From Burkholderiales bacterium (GTDB lineage Bacteria > Pseudomonadota > Gammaproteobacteria > Burkholderiales > Burkholderiaceae_B): a stretch of DNA of 64,000 nt. The notes beneath the pieces were generated by a model that was not told the origin of the DNA, made no database searches, and saw nothing but the letters and a program-made list of their open reading frames with translations. This document shows, in pieces, positions 1 through 8,610 of this stretch. The stretch's first letter is position 1. Every line of letters begins with the position of its first letter. The DNA lies in contig JAIXTE010000116.1 in NCBI GenBank assembly GCA_027484315.1, positions 1 to 64,000 of the forward strand, given 5' to 3'. Made by a program: the position numbers and the translations under genes.

Positions 1-1
1 C

Positions 2-421
2 AATTTCAAAGCAGGTAAAAATGGTGAAAAGCCATTGCGCGAAAACGCGATCATGGCTGGTTTTGCCGCTGGTTTGTCTGATGCGGACATGAAAAACGTG
101 TCTGCTTACCTGGCGTCGCAAAAGCAGACCTTGGGTTCAGCCAAAAACAAGGACACTCTGGCCTTGGGCGAAAAGATTTACCGCGGTGGCATTGCCGAGA
201 AAAAGATCCCTGCTTGCGCAGGCTGTCATAGCCCCACAGGTTCTGGTATTCCGGCCCAGTATCCACGCTTGGGCGGGCAACACGCCCAGTACACAGAAAG
301 CCAGCTGGTTGCTTTCCGCGACGGTGTTCGCAACAACAGCGAGCAGATGAGCGTGATTGCTGCCAAGATGTCTGACAAGGAAATGAAAGCAGTGTCGGAT
401 TACATTGCGGGTTTGCGTTGA
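2..421 (+). CDS. Cytochrome c4-type diheme cytochrome, C-terminal part
   Basis: The reading frame is already open at the window edge, so only the last ~139 residues are present and the start lies upstream. One class I c-type heme site is visible (CAGCH at 194-... of the DNA, about 65 residues after the edge), followed by a PRLGGQ stretch and a Met-containing helix (SEQMSVIAAKM) that would supply the distal ligand. A preceding helix ending in SAYLASQ looks like the end of a first cytochrome domain, which suggests the two-domain c4 architecture. Such proteins are periplasmic electron carriers to terminal oxidases. The neighbouring resB and ccsA genes, which mature c-type cytochromes, fit this job. 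A terminator follows directly. Confidence 0.85.
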   Translation, partial: NFKAGKNGEKPLRENAIMAGFAAGLSDADMKNVSAYLASQKQTLGSAKNKDTLALGEKIYRGGIAEKKIPACAGCHSPTGSGIPAQYPRLGGQHAQYTESQLVAFRDGVRNNSEQMSVIAAKMSDKEMKAVSDYIAGLR

Positions 422-447
422 ACATTTGACGCAACTGCAGGTCAAAG

Positions 448-475
448 AGGGGCTAAACAGTAGCCCCTTTTTTTT
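448..475 (+). terminator. Rho-independent terminator after cytochrome c4
   Basis: An 8-bp perfect stem (AGGGGCTA / TAGCCCCT) with a 5-base loop is followed by a run of eight T. It sits 27 bases after the cytochrome stop and ends transcription before resB. Confidence 0.9.
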
Positions 476-516
476 CGGGCGAGAAAGACAAGGCATAAAA
501 CAACGGGGATAGGCGA

Positions 517-2706
517 GTGAGTAGTTCAGGAGACATCGCAAACAATGCAAGCCCGCAAAGACGGGGCAGGCAAACCGCATTGGCCAACTGGCTGGAATTG
601 CTGGGTTCAATGCGATTTGCTATCAGCTTGTTGACCTTGATTTGTATTGCCTCGGCCATCGGTACGGTGGTGGGGCAATCCGATCCGTGGGTCAATTATG
701 TGAATCAGTTCGGACCATTTTGGGCGTCTTTTTTCGAGCCCATGGGTTTGTTCCGTATTTACAACGCACCCTGGTTTATCGCCGTCATGGCTTTCCTGGT
801 GGTGTCGACTTCCTTGTGCGTTTACCGCAACACGCCAAAAATGATCAAGGAAATGCGGGTGTATCGCGAGAATATTCGTGAAAGTAGCCTGAAGGCCTTT
901 GCCCATCGATGGGAAGGCCGATTTAATGAAACGCCCGATGTGTTACCCGGCATTGTGACCGAATGGCTGGAACACAAGGGGTTCAAGGTCAAGCAGTCTG
1001 TTCGCGAAAACGGGACCATGGTGGCCGCAAAGGCAGGCAGTGCGAACCGGTTTGGTTACATTGCCGCCCACCTGTCAATTATTGTCATTTGTGTTGGTGG
1101 TTTGCTCGACAGTGGTGTACCCCTGCAAGTGGCGGTATGGGCCACGGGTAAAACCCCAGTGACTGGCGCGGAGATCAGCCAAGGTATCCCAGAGAAAGCG
1201 CGTTTGGGCGAATCAAATCCAAGTTATCGAGCCAATTTGCTGTTGCCTGAAGGTGAGACCAGCCGGGTGGCGGTACTGAATACCGATGATGGTTTGCTGA
1301 TTCAGGACCTGCCGTTCGAATTGACACTGAAAGAATTCCGGATTGATTTCTACAGCACAGGCATGCCCAAGTTGTTTGCCAGTGACGTGGTGGTGTTTGA
1401 TCCTGAAACAAAGGAACGCTTTGAAGCCACGATTGAGGTAAACAAGCCCTTGATTTACAAGGGTGTGACGGTGTATCAGTCCAGTTTTGACGATGGCGGT
1501 ACCAGGATTCAGCTCAAGGGCATTCCCCTGACCGGTGAGCGCGATTACCGATTTGATCTGGACGGTGTGGTCGGCGGTGGCCGTGATTTGAGCCAGTTGG
1601 GCGAGAAGATGAACGGTCAGCCCGGCGAGGCCCTGAAGGTGGAGTTCACTGCCTTTAAATCAATTAATGTGGAAGCCTTGCCAGTTGAAAACACGGGTGC
1701 TGTCAGCGTTGACGACCTCGCCTTGGGCAATGCCAATGCCTTGTCTCCTTTTGAAACCAACCTGGCCAGCGTATTGGGCCCCGGTGTGAAGGAGGATGCG
1801 AAGACCAAGTTCACCAATATTGGTCCCGCCATCACCTACAAGCTGCGGGATGAGGCAGGCCAGGCGCGGGAATTCCACAACTACATGTTGCCCATCAACC
1901 TGGATGGCGGTCGTTATTACCTGGCGGGTGTTCGGGATACGCCTGCAGATGGCTTCAAGTATTTGCGTATTCCTGTGGACGACAACGGTCAGCTTGAGGG
2001 CTTTATGCGTTTTCGCGCTGCTCTGCAAAGCGATGCAATTCGAAAGGCTGCAGCCCGGCAGTTCGCGGAACAGGCTTTTGGGGATCGAGCCGATTCTGCG
2101 CAACTGGTGGCCAGTGTGTCAGACAGCGCGCAGCGCGCGCTGGAGCGCTTTGCTGGCGTGGATGGTGGTATTTCAGGATTGCCTGCGATTGCGCAATTTA
2201 TTGAAAGCACGGTTCCGGAAGGTGAACGGGAAAAGGCCAGCGATGTGATCATTCGCCTGTTGCAAGGTGCAATGTGGGAGGTTTATCAGCTTTCCCGCAC
2301 CACTGCGAATCTGGCGCCTGCAGTGCCCGATGAAGTACATGGACGCTTCGTGCAGGATGCACAAATCGCCTTGTCGGATTTGTCCTTGTACGGGGCACCG
2401 GTGATGTTCCAGTTGGACCAGTTTGACGAGGTGAAGGCCAGTGTCTTCCAGTTGGCCAAGGCGCCTGGCCAATGGATTGTTTATTTGGGTTGTCTGTTTT
2501 TGTGCATCGGCGTATTTTCGATGTTCTACATCCGTGAGCGCCGTGCGTTTTTCTGGGTGACACGAGACGAGGCTGGTTCACGGGTCATGATGGGGATGTC
2601 CACAACCCGTAAAACTATGGACTTCGAGAAAGAATACGAGCAGTTTGTGAGTGAATTGAACAGCAGGGCGACCACAAAAGCCGCCCAGGCAGGAGATGCA
2701 GTATGA
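517..2706 (+). CDS. resB: Cytochrome c biogenesis protein ResB (System II)
   Basis: The 729-residue protein fits ResB/Ccs1, the partner of CcsA in the haem export and ligation complex that attaches haem to apocytochromes on the periplasmic side. Three hydrophobic segments lie in the N-terminal 210 residues (about 32-52, 88-107, 178-200), then a large periplasmic domain of about 430 residues, then a final membrane segment near 650-672 (WIVYLGCLFLCIGVFSMFYI). This is the expected ResB topology. The start is GTG at 517; no ATG upstream is in frame before the terminator. The 3' end overlaps ccsA by ATGA, so the two are translationally coupled. The preceding cytochrome c4 gene is a natural substrate. 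Confidence 0.93.
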   Translation: MSSSGDIANNASPQRRGRQTALANWLELLGSMRFAISLLTLICIASAIGTVVGQSDPWVNYVNQFGPFWASFFEPMGLFRIYNAPWFIAVMAFLVVSTSLCVYRNTPKMIKEMRVYRENIRESSLKAFAHRWEGRFNETPDVLPGIVTEWLEHKGFKVKQSVRENGTMVAAKAGSANRFGYIAAHLSIIVICVGGLLDSGVPLQVAVWATGKTPVTGAEISQGIPEKARLGESNPSYRANLLLPEGETSRVAVLNTDDGLLIQDLPFELTLKEFRIDFYSTGMPKLFASDVVVFDPETKERFEATIEVNKPLIYKGVTVYQSSFDDGGTRIQLKGIPLTGERDYRFDLDGVVGGGRDLSQLGEKMNGQPGEALKVEFTAFKSINVEALPVENTGAVSVDDLALGNANALSPFETNLASVLGPGVKEDAKTKFTNIGPAITYKLRDEAGQAREFHNYMLPINLDGGRYYLAGVRDTPADGFKYLRIPVDDNGQLEGFMRFRAALQSDAIRKAAARQFAEQAFGDRADSAQLVASVSDSAQRALERFAGVDGGISGLPAIAQFIESTVPEGEREKASDVIIRLLQGAMWEVYQLSRTTANLAPAVPDEVHGRFVQDAQIALSDLSLYGAPVMFQLDQFDEVKASVFQLAKAPGQWIVYLGCLFLCIGVFSMFYIRERRAFFWVTRDEAGSRVMMGMSTTRKTMDFEKEYEQFVSELNSRATTKAAQAGDAV

Positions 2707-4043
2707 GTTCGACTTGGGTCAATCAAACACCGGCAGGTGGCAAAGCCAGTTTGCCCACAAAGAAGGCTGGCTGGTTTTCAAAACGTTTTCACTGGAGTGA
2801 TTTTGCATTTGCTGCGTTGTTGCTGGCTGCGGCCGGTTATGCGTCGCAGCAATATCACAGTTTCATGGACATCTATGAAATCAGTATTCTGTGGAGCTGT
2901 GTGCCGGTAACCGCTTACATGGCGTACCGCTGGGGTTCACTGAAGTGGTTGATCCTTAGCGTTGCAGGGTTGAGCCTGTTATCAATTGCCTCCTACGGAG
3001 GTGATTTGGCGGCAGCGGAGCAACGGTTTTTCCTGAAGTACCTGTTGTCGAGCCAGTCTGCGATTTTGTGGATGGGCGTGATGTTCGTGGTCGCTACTGT
3101 GTCGTACTGGATTGGCTTGGTGGGTCGTTCCCCCACGGCCAGCTTTGTGGGTACTGCGTTGACGTGGGGCGCGGTGGTGATGGGCTTTGCCGGCATGTTC
3201 ATTCGTTGGTATGAAAGCTATTTGATTGGCCCCGATGTTGGCCACATTCCTGTATCCAATCTGTATGAAGTGTTCGTGCTGTTTTCGCTGATCACCGCGA
3301 TTTACTACCTGTTTTACGAGCAAGTGTACAAAACCCGCCAATTGGGTGCTTTTGTGATGTTGGTGGTGGTGGCTGCTGTGGGTTTCCTGGCTTGGTATGG
3401 TGTTGAGCGCCAGGCTTATGCGATTCAGCCCTTGGTGCCGGCGCTGCAAAGCTGGTGGATGAAAATTCATGTGCCTGCCAACTTCATTGGTTACGGCACC
3501 TTTTCCTTGTCGGCCATGGTCGCTTTTGCCTATTTGTTGAAGGTGTATGCCCATGCGCCTAGTGTGAAAGCCTTGATTCCTACTGGAGTGTTGGGCGTGT
3601 TGCTGTTCCTTGAACCACTTGTGTTTCGAAGTGGCGGCATTACCGTTTACTGGGCTATGTACTTTGGTATCGGATGCGTGGTGGTAGGTGCAATTTTGTT
3701 GGCTCGCAAAAGGATTGCAGACGCACTGCCTCCCCTTGAGGTGCTTGATGATGTGATGTACAAATCGATTGCCGTGGGGTTTGCCTTTTTCACTGTGGCC
3801 ACGATTCTGGGCGCCTTGTGGGCTGCTGAGGCGTGGGGTGCTTATTGGCAATGGGATCCGAAGGAGACCTGGGCACTGGTCGTTTGGCTGAACTATGCGG
3901 CCTGGTTGCACATGCGATTGGTGAAAGGCCTGCGTGGTGTGGTGGCTTCTTACTGGGCCTTGGTAGGTCTGCTGGTGACCGGGTTTGCCTTCCTGGGTGT
4001 GAACATGTTCCTGTCAGGTTTGCATTCCTACGGTGAGCTGTAA
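2703..4043 (+). CDS. ccsA: Cytochrome c biogenesis protein CcsA/ResC (System II)
   Basis: This 446-residue multi-pass membrane protein carries the tryptophan-rich haem-handling signature of the HHP family near residues 376-392 (WGAYWQWDPKETWA). Conserved histidines follow in WLHMR and near the C-terminus (LSGLHSYG). It forms the haem channel and ligase complex with ResB, whose stop codon it overlaps by four bases. About eight to ten hydrophobic segments run through the protein. An N-terminal extension of roughly 40 hydrophilic residues precedes the first membrane helix. A terminator shared with the convergent lysA follows. Confidence 0.94.
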   Translation: MSSTWVNQTPAGGKASLPTKKAGWFSKRFHWSDFAFAALLLAAAGYASQQYHSFMDIYEISILWSCVPVTAYMAYRWGSLKWLILSVAGLSLLSIASYGGDLAAAEQRFFLKYLLSSQSAILWMGVMFVVATVSYWIGLVGRSPTASFVGTALTWGAVVMGFAGMFIRWYESYLIGPDVGHIPVSNLYEVFVLFSLITAIYYLFYEQVYKTRQLGAFVMLVVVAAVGFLAWYGVERQAYAIQPLVPALQSWWMKIHVPANFIGYGTFSLSAMVAFAYLLKVYAHAPSVKALIPTGVLGVLLFLEPLVFRSGGITVYWAMYFGIGCVVVGAILLARKRIADALPPLEVLDDVMYKSIAVGFAFFTVATILGALWAAEAWGAYWQWDPKETWALVVWLNYAAWLHMRLVKGLRGVVASYWALVGLLVTGFAFLGVNMFLSGLHSYGEL

Positions 4044-4070
4044 CAGCACAAGCTGCCAAGGTGATGGCGA

Positions 4071-4103
4071 AAAAAAGCCCCGATTAAAAACCGGGGCTTT
4101 TTT
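4071..4103. terminator. Bidirectional terminator between ccsA and lysA
   Basis: A six-base GCCCCG / CGGGGC stem is extended by A-T pairs on both sides, with A's before and T's after it. It can therefore work on both strands for the convergent genes ccsA and lysA. Confidence 0.9.
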
Positions 4104-4117
4104 GTTGGGGTGGGTGT

Positions 4118-5425
4118 TTACACATCCAGCTCTGGCCGCAACTGGTCTTCAATGGTTTCGCGCCGGCGGATCAGGGTAGCCTGCCCGTTTTCAACCAGCA
4201 CTTCGGCTGCCCGGCCACGGCTGTTGTAATTTGATGCCATGGTTTGCCCGTAGGCGCCCGCTGAAAGGATTGCAAGGTAGTCACCCTGCTCGATGGCCAG
4301 TGTTCGGTTTTTGGCCAGCCAGTCACCGGATTCGCATACGGGGCCGACCACATCGTATTCCTGCGGCTGTGCATGGGCATTGTTTTGAATGGCCACCACT
4401 CCGTGGAATGCTTTGTACATGGCCGGTCGCATGAGGTCGTTCATGGCCGCATCCACAATAGCGAAATGCTTTCCTTCATTTTCCTTCAGGAATTCTACTT
4501 GCGTAAGCAAAACGCCTGCATTGCCCACGATGGAACGGCCAGGTTCGAACGACAGGCTTGGCATGCTGCGCCCTTTGGACTGAGCCCAGTCTTTTACCTT
4601 GGCGATAAGACGGGGCAATACTTCCGCAGGGGTGGGAGGTGTTTCATCCAGGTATCGAATGCCGATGCCGCCCCCCAGGTCGAGATGATTGATCTCGATA
4701 CCTTCCGCCGCGAGTTGGTCAAGCAGAGCCAGGACGCGATCCAGCGCATCAAAATATGGGCTGGCATCTGTCAGTTGCGAGCCGATATGGCAATCAATGC
4801 CGTGCACATTCAACCAGGGGTGCGCGTGCGCAAACTGATACACACGAGGCGCTGCGTTCATGGACACGCCAAACTTGTTTTCTTTCAAGCCGGTGGAAAT
4901 ATAGGGATGGGTTTTTGCGTCGACATCCGGGTTGACGCGCAGTGACACATTCGCCTTTCGCTGCATTTTTTCCGCAACCTGGCCAACGCGGGTCATTTCC
5001 GCCTCTGATTCCACGTTGAAACAACCCACACCTTGGCTCAAGGCATACTCAATTTCCTGGGTTGATTTTCCCACGCCGGCAAACACGGCTTTCTGTGGAT
5101 TGCCGCCCGCAGCGATTACCCGTGCAAGTTCACCAGCAGAAACAATGTCAAAACCTGCGCCTTCCTGGGCCAGTGTTTTCAGGATATGAATATTGGAGTT
5201 GGCCTTGACCGCATAGCAGATGGTGACGTTGGCAAGACCTTCACAGGCACTGGCGTAAGCACGATAGGCTTCCTTGATGGCACTGGCTGAATACACATAC
5301 AGCGGTGTGCCATAGGCTTGAGCCAAGCCGGACAAATCGGCTTTTTCAAATTGAAGTTCGCCGGTCATCCCGTCAAATTGCAAATGGGGGTTGAGGTCGC
5401 TTGGATTCACTGAATTGTTTTGCAC
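4118..5425 (-). CDS. lysA: Diaminopimelate decarboxylase
   Basis: LysA removes CO2 from meso-diaminopimelate to give L-lysine, the last step of lysine synthesis. The 435-residue protein is a fold type III PLP enzyme. Lys74 in YAVKAN is the PLP Schiff-base lysine, HIGSQ and the glycine-rich LGGGIGIRY bind the cofactor phosphate, EPGRSIV follows, and CESGD carries the conserved active-site Cys. The start is GTG at 5425, which leaves 26 bases to the small lipoprotein gene upstream, so the two probably form an operon. In many betaproteobacteria lysA sits next to lptM and cyaY as here. Confidence 0.95.
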   Translation of the reverse strand: MQNNSVNPSDLNPHLQFDGMTGELQFEKADLSGLAQAYGTPLYVYSASAIKEAYRAYASACEGLANVTICYAVKANSNIHILKTLAQEGAGFDIVSAGELARVIAAGGNPQKAVFAGVGKSTQEIEYALSQGVGCFNVESEAEMTRVGQVAEKMQRKANVSLRVNPDVDAKTHPYISTGLKENKFGVSMNAAPRVYQFAHAHPWLNVHGIDCHIGSQLTDASPYFDALDRVLALLDQLAAEGIEINHLDLGGGIGIRYLDETPPTPAEVLPRLIAKVKDWAQSKGRSMPSLSFEPGRSIVGNAGVLLTQVEFLKENEGKHFAIVDAAMNDLMRPAMYKAFHGVVAIQNNAHAQPQEYDVVGPVCESGDWLAKNRTLAIEQGDYLAILSAGAYGQTMASNYNSRGRAAEVLVENGQATLIRRRETIEDQLRPELDV

Positions 5426-5451
5426 GGTAAAATCTGCTCGAAATTGTAGGT

Positions 5452-5610
5452 TTAGCGGTTTTGCTGCTGTTCGGGCTTGTCATAGCCGGCGGGTTTGGGC
5501 ATGGGCGGAGGCGGTTCAGGCAAATAAAGCGCGCCGCGCTGGCCGCAGGCATTCAGGCCCAGCGCAAACAGGGTGACAATGGCCAATGTTCTTAAAGGTG
5601 ATTTTTTCAT
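5452..5610 (-). CDS. lptM: Small LptM-type lipoprotein
   Basis: This 52-residue protein starts MKKSPLRTLAI, has a hydrophobic signal segment and a lipobox-like LGLNAC, with Cys22 or so becoming the lipidated residue. Directly after it comes GQRGALYLP, the hallmark of the LptM (YifL) family. That family helps the LPS translocon LptD/E mature in the outer membrane in enterobacteria; the same role here is inferred. A proline-rich tail follows. The ATG (complement 5608-5610) overlaps the ATG of divergent cyaY (5609-5611) by two bases. A longer in-frame version would run antisense through cyaY and is unlikely. Confidence 0.85.
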   Translation of the reverse strand: MKKSPLRTLAIVTLFALGLNACGQRGALYLPEPPPPMPKPAGYDKPEQQQNR

Positions 5611-5935
5611 GACAGATACAGAATTCCAGGCGGTGGTGGATGCCACCTTGGTCCAAGTTGAAGAGTATATTGAATCCTTGGTCGATACGCTGGACCTTGA
5701 TGCAGATTCAATGCGCTCAGGCAATGTATTAACCCTTGATTTTGAAGACAAAGGCAAGATGATTTTGAACAGCCAGGTGGCCAATCACGAGTTGTGGCTG
5801 GCGGCGAAGTCTGGCGGCTTTCACTATTTCCTCTCCAACGGCGAATGGGTCGACACACGCAGCAAAGTGCCATTCAAGACCCATTTCGTGGAATTGCTGA
5901 CAGGCCAGCTCGGCATGGCCTGTCCTGCGCTCTAA
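5609..5935 (+). CDS. cyaY: Iron-sulfur cluster assembly protein CyaY (frataxin)
   Basis: The 108-residue protein has the size and sequence of bacterial frataxin. It has an acidic first helix rich in D and E (EEYIESLVDTLDLDADS), then the beta-sheet core with LTLDFEDKGKMILNSQ and the conserved HELWLAAKSGGFHY, and W in GEWVDTRS. Frataxin regulates or feeds iron to the IscS/IscU scaffold. I chose the ATG at 5609 because a good AAGGTG ribosome site lies eight bases upstream, inside lptM. A longer in-frame start exists at 5573 but would overlap lptM further. The gene is convergent with mrcA. Confidence 0.93.
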   Translation: MTDTEFQAVVDATLVQVEEYIESLVDTLDLDADSMRSGNVLTLDFEDKGKMILNSQVANHELWLAAKSGGFHYFLSNGEWVDTRSKVPFKTHFVELLTGQLGMACPAL

Positions 5936-5947
5936 AGAACAGCCAAT

Positions 5948-8494
5948 TCAATTGCCAAACAGTCGCTCTATATCATCTTTCGGAGGGGGGCGAGGGCGTG
6001 CCGGGGCGGTGTTTGAGGTTGCATCGCCAGCGGCGGGGTTGTCGCTCACTGAGGGTTGACCCTCGCCTTTCAACATGCCGCCAAGGCCTTGCAGAAAGTT
6101 GAACAGGCTGTTGATGTCATCTCCGCCGCCGTCATTGATGCCAATTCGGGCAATGCCTGAGCCAGGCCGGTATTCGGTGTAGTAGTAATTTCCGTCAACA
6201 AAGTCGATTCCGGGGGGAACTGCCTGGGGTTTCTCTGGCAGGTCGGCCAGCGCCACCTTCATGTAGTCAATCCAGATGGGTAGGGCCAGGCCTCCACCTG
6301 TTTCCCGGGCCCCCAGATTGCGGGGCTGGTCGTAACCGACCCAGGCAATGGCGGCAATGTCGCTGTTGTAACCTGCAAACCAGGCGTCGTGGCTGTCGTT
6401 CGTGGTGCCTGTTTTCCCGACGATGTCACCACGATTCAAGACCTTGGCGCGTGTGGCGGTGCCACGTTCCACGACCTCCCGCAGCAGGCGTGTCGTCAGG
6501 AAAGCGTTGCGTGCGTCAATGACGCGGTTGCTCTCTTCACCCGCGACAGCAGGGCGTGCCCTGGCCACGATTCGGCCGCTGCCATCAGTGATTTTTTCGA
6601 TCAGATACGGTTTGATGCGATAGCCCGAGTTGGCAAACACCGCGTAGGCGCTGGCCATTTGCAAGGGGTTTGTTGTGACCGCGCCCAATGCCATCGTGAG
6701 GTATGGCGGCACATTTGCAGCAGGGAAACCGAACTGCGTGGCCCAGCGCTGACCATATTGCGGGGTGATTCTTTGCAGCACTCGGATGGAGACCATATTC
6801 TTGGATTTGGCCAACCCGTCCTTGAGCAGCATGGGCCCGTCGTATTTGCCATCGTAGTTCTTTGGGCTCCAGTCTTTGCCGCCCGGTGTGTCGGCGGGCA
6901 CGAAGATGGGTTCGTCCGCAACCAAGGTTGTGGGTGTGACGCCTTTTTCAAGAGCAGCCGAATACACGAATGGTTTGAAGGCTGAGCCTGGTTGGCGCGT
7001 GGCCTGTGTGACGTGGTTGAATTTGTTGCGTGAAAACTCGAAACCACCCGACAGGGCGCGAATTGCGCCGTCTCTGGGTGTAATGGCGATAAATGCCGCT
7101 TCCACTTCCGGCAACTGCGTCAGCATCAGTGGTTGGTCTTTGCGTTTCAGAATACGAACCACGGCACCGCGTTTGAGTCGTTTGTTGGCGGGGGCGCGTT
7201 CATTGAGCCAACTGAGGGCGGGTTTCAGACTGTCCCCGGTCAACCGGATGGGCTCACCAGCACCTTGAGACACAATGACTTCGGTTGGGCTGGCGGACAA
7301 CACCACCGCACTTTGCAGGAAGCCGAAGTCGGTGTAGTCGCTGATGTTGTCGCCAATAACAACTTCTGCTTCTTTGGCATTGTTCGGTAATTCAATGTAG
7401 CCTTCCGGACCGCGGAAATACTGGCGCAATTCATAGTCCATTACGCTGTTGCGCAAGGCACGTTGGGCCGCACGCTGTTCTTTGGCGATCAGGGTGGTGG
7501 TGACGGTGATGCCTGATGTGTAGGCCTCTTCCCCGTACATTTCTACCGCAGCCTGTCGCGCCATTTCAGCTGCATAGTCTGCATTGATGGTGAGCCCGGT
7601 GGTGGCTTCGATGTCATCCCCGTTGGCTTTTCTGTTGCGGTAAACCAGTTCGGTTTTCAAGGCTTGCTCAAACTGTGTGTCATCCAGATAGTCCAAGTCA
7701 TTCATGCGGCGAAGCACGTATTCCTGACGAATCTTGGCCCGGTTCGGGTTGACGATGGGATTGTAGGCAGAAGGCGCCTTGGGCAAGCCTGCCAACATGG
7801 CTGCTTCTGCGGCGTTGATGTCGCGCAGCGGCTTGCCGAAGTAAACCTGAGATGCAGCCTGGAAGCCGTAAGCACGCTGACCCAGGTAAATCTGGTTGAT
7901 GTACAGCTCCAAAATTTCATCTTTGGTCAAGTTGCCTTCAATCTTGTAAGCAAGCAGCACTTCATACAGTTTTCGTGTCCAGGTTTTGTCCCGGGTCAGG
8001 AAAAAATTGCGTGCGACCTGCATGGTGATGGTACTGGCGCCCTGGGTTCGACCACCCGATGTCACGTTCGTGACCAATGCGCGAGCCACCCCCATGAAAT
8101 CGATACCGCCGTGCTGGTAGAACCGATCATCTTCGGCTGCCAGAATGGCCTGCTGCATGACCAAGGGCACCTCGGTGATATCAACGGGGCGCCGTCTTTC
8201 TTCTCCGAATTCACCGATCAGCACGCCGTCGGTGGTCATCACCCGAAGAGGAACCTTGGGCCGGTAATCGGTCAGGGTATCGAGGTCGGGTAATTTCGGG
8301 AAAATCAGGGCCAGCGCAACACCGACCAGCAAGGCACCGGAGATGCCCAAGCCAATGAGCAAAGCCAGCACGGTGGCGATAAAGCCTTGAGGGTGTTGCT
8401 TGATGCGAGGTTTGTTTGAATTCACAGGGCGTTGGATGGAAACGGTGTTGGAGTAGGTGACATTGTAGCGTCCAACGCAGCCGAAATGACTCAA
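5948..8494 (-). CDS. mrcA: Penicillin-binding protein 1A, bifunctional
   Basis: This class A PBP has an 848-residue length typical of the family. A short cytoplasmic N-terminus and one membrane anchor (about 38-65) are followed by a GT51 glycosyltransferase domain with the catalytic EDDRFYQHGG and the second-site QGASTITMQ. An OB-like insert comes next, then the transpeptidase domain with Ser504 in the SAFK motif, SKN in the LAKSKNM stretch, and Lys694 in KTGTTND. It polymerises and cross-links peptidoglycan at the inner membrane. It is divergent from pilM, a conserved arrangement in beta- and gammaproteobacteria. The start (ATG 8494) is uncertain, since the first 30 residues are poorly conserved-looking. 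Confidence 0.95.
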   Translation of the reverse strand: MSHFGCVGRYNVTYSNTVSIQRPVNSNKPRIKQHPQGFIATVLALLIGLGISGALLVGVALALIFPKLPDLDTLTDYRPKVPLRVMTTDGVLIGEFGEERRRPVDITEVPLVMQQAILAAEDDRFYQHGGIDFMGVARALVTNVTSGGRTQGASTITMQVARNFFLTRDKTWTRKLYEVLLAYKIEGNLTKDEILELYINQIYLGQRAYGFQAASQVYFGKPLRDINAAEAAMLAGLPKAPSAYNPIVNPNRAKIRQEYVLRRMNDLDYLDDTQFEQALKTELVYRNRKANGDDIEATTGLTINADYAAEMARQAAVEMYGEEAYTSGITVTTTLIAKEQRAAQRALRNSVMDYELRQYFRGPEGYIELPNNAKEAEVVIGDNISDYTDFGFLQSAVVLSASPTEVIVSQGAGEPIRLTGDSLKPALSWLNERAPANKRLKRGAVVRILKRKDQPLMLTQLPEVEAAFIAITPRDGAIRALSGGFEFSRNKFNHVTQATRQPGSAFKPFVYSAALEKGVTPTTLVADEPIFVPADTPGGKDWSPKNYDGKYDGPMLLKDGLAKSKNMVSIRVLQRITPQYGQRWATQFGFPAANVPPYLTMALGAVTTNPLQMASAYAVFANSGYRIKPYLIEKITDGSGRIVARARPAVAGEESNRVIDARNAFLTTRLLREVVERGTATRAKVLNRGDIVGKTGTTNDSHDAWFAGYNSDIAAIAWVGYDQPRNLGARETGGGLALPIWIDYMKVALADLPEKPQAVPPGIDFVDGNYYYTEYRPGSGIARIGINDGGGDDINSLFNFLQGLGGMLKGEGQPSVSDNPAAGDATSNTAPARPRPPPKDDIERLFGN

Positions 8495-8610
8495 GTTGAC
8501 CCGAGTGGTGATCCAGGCGATCTCCCCCTACTGGATGGACACTCCAATGAGGGTTAGCTGGATAGCCCGAATTCAATACTCTGAAGCTCTACCAGGCACA
8601 GAGTTCAATC

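Noticed and set aside
2982-3911. A 309-residue open frame on the minus strand
   Set aside because: It lies wholly antisense to ccsA, has a His/Gln-rich composition typical of shadow frames, and no ribosome site.
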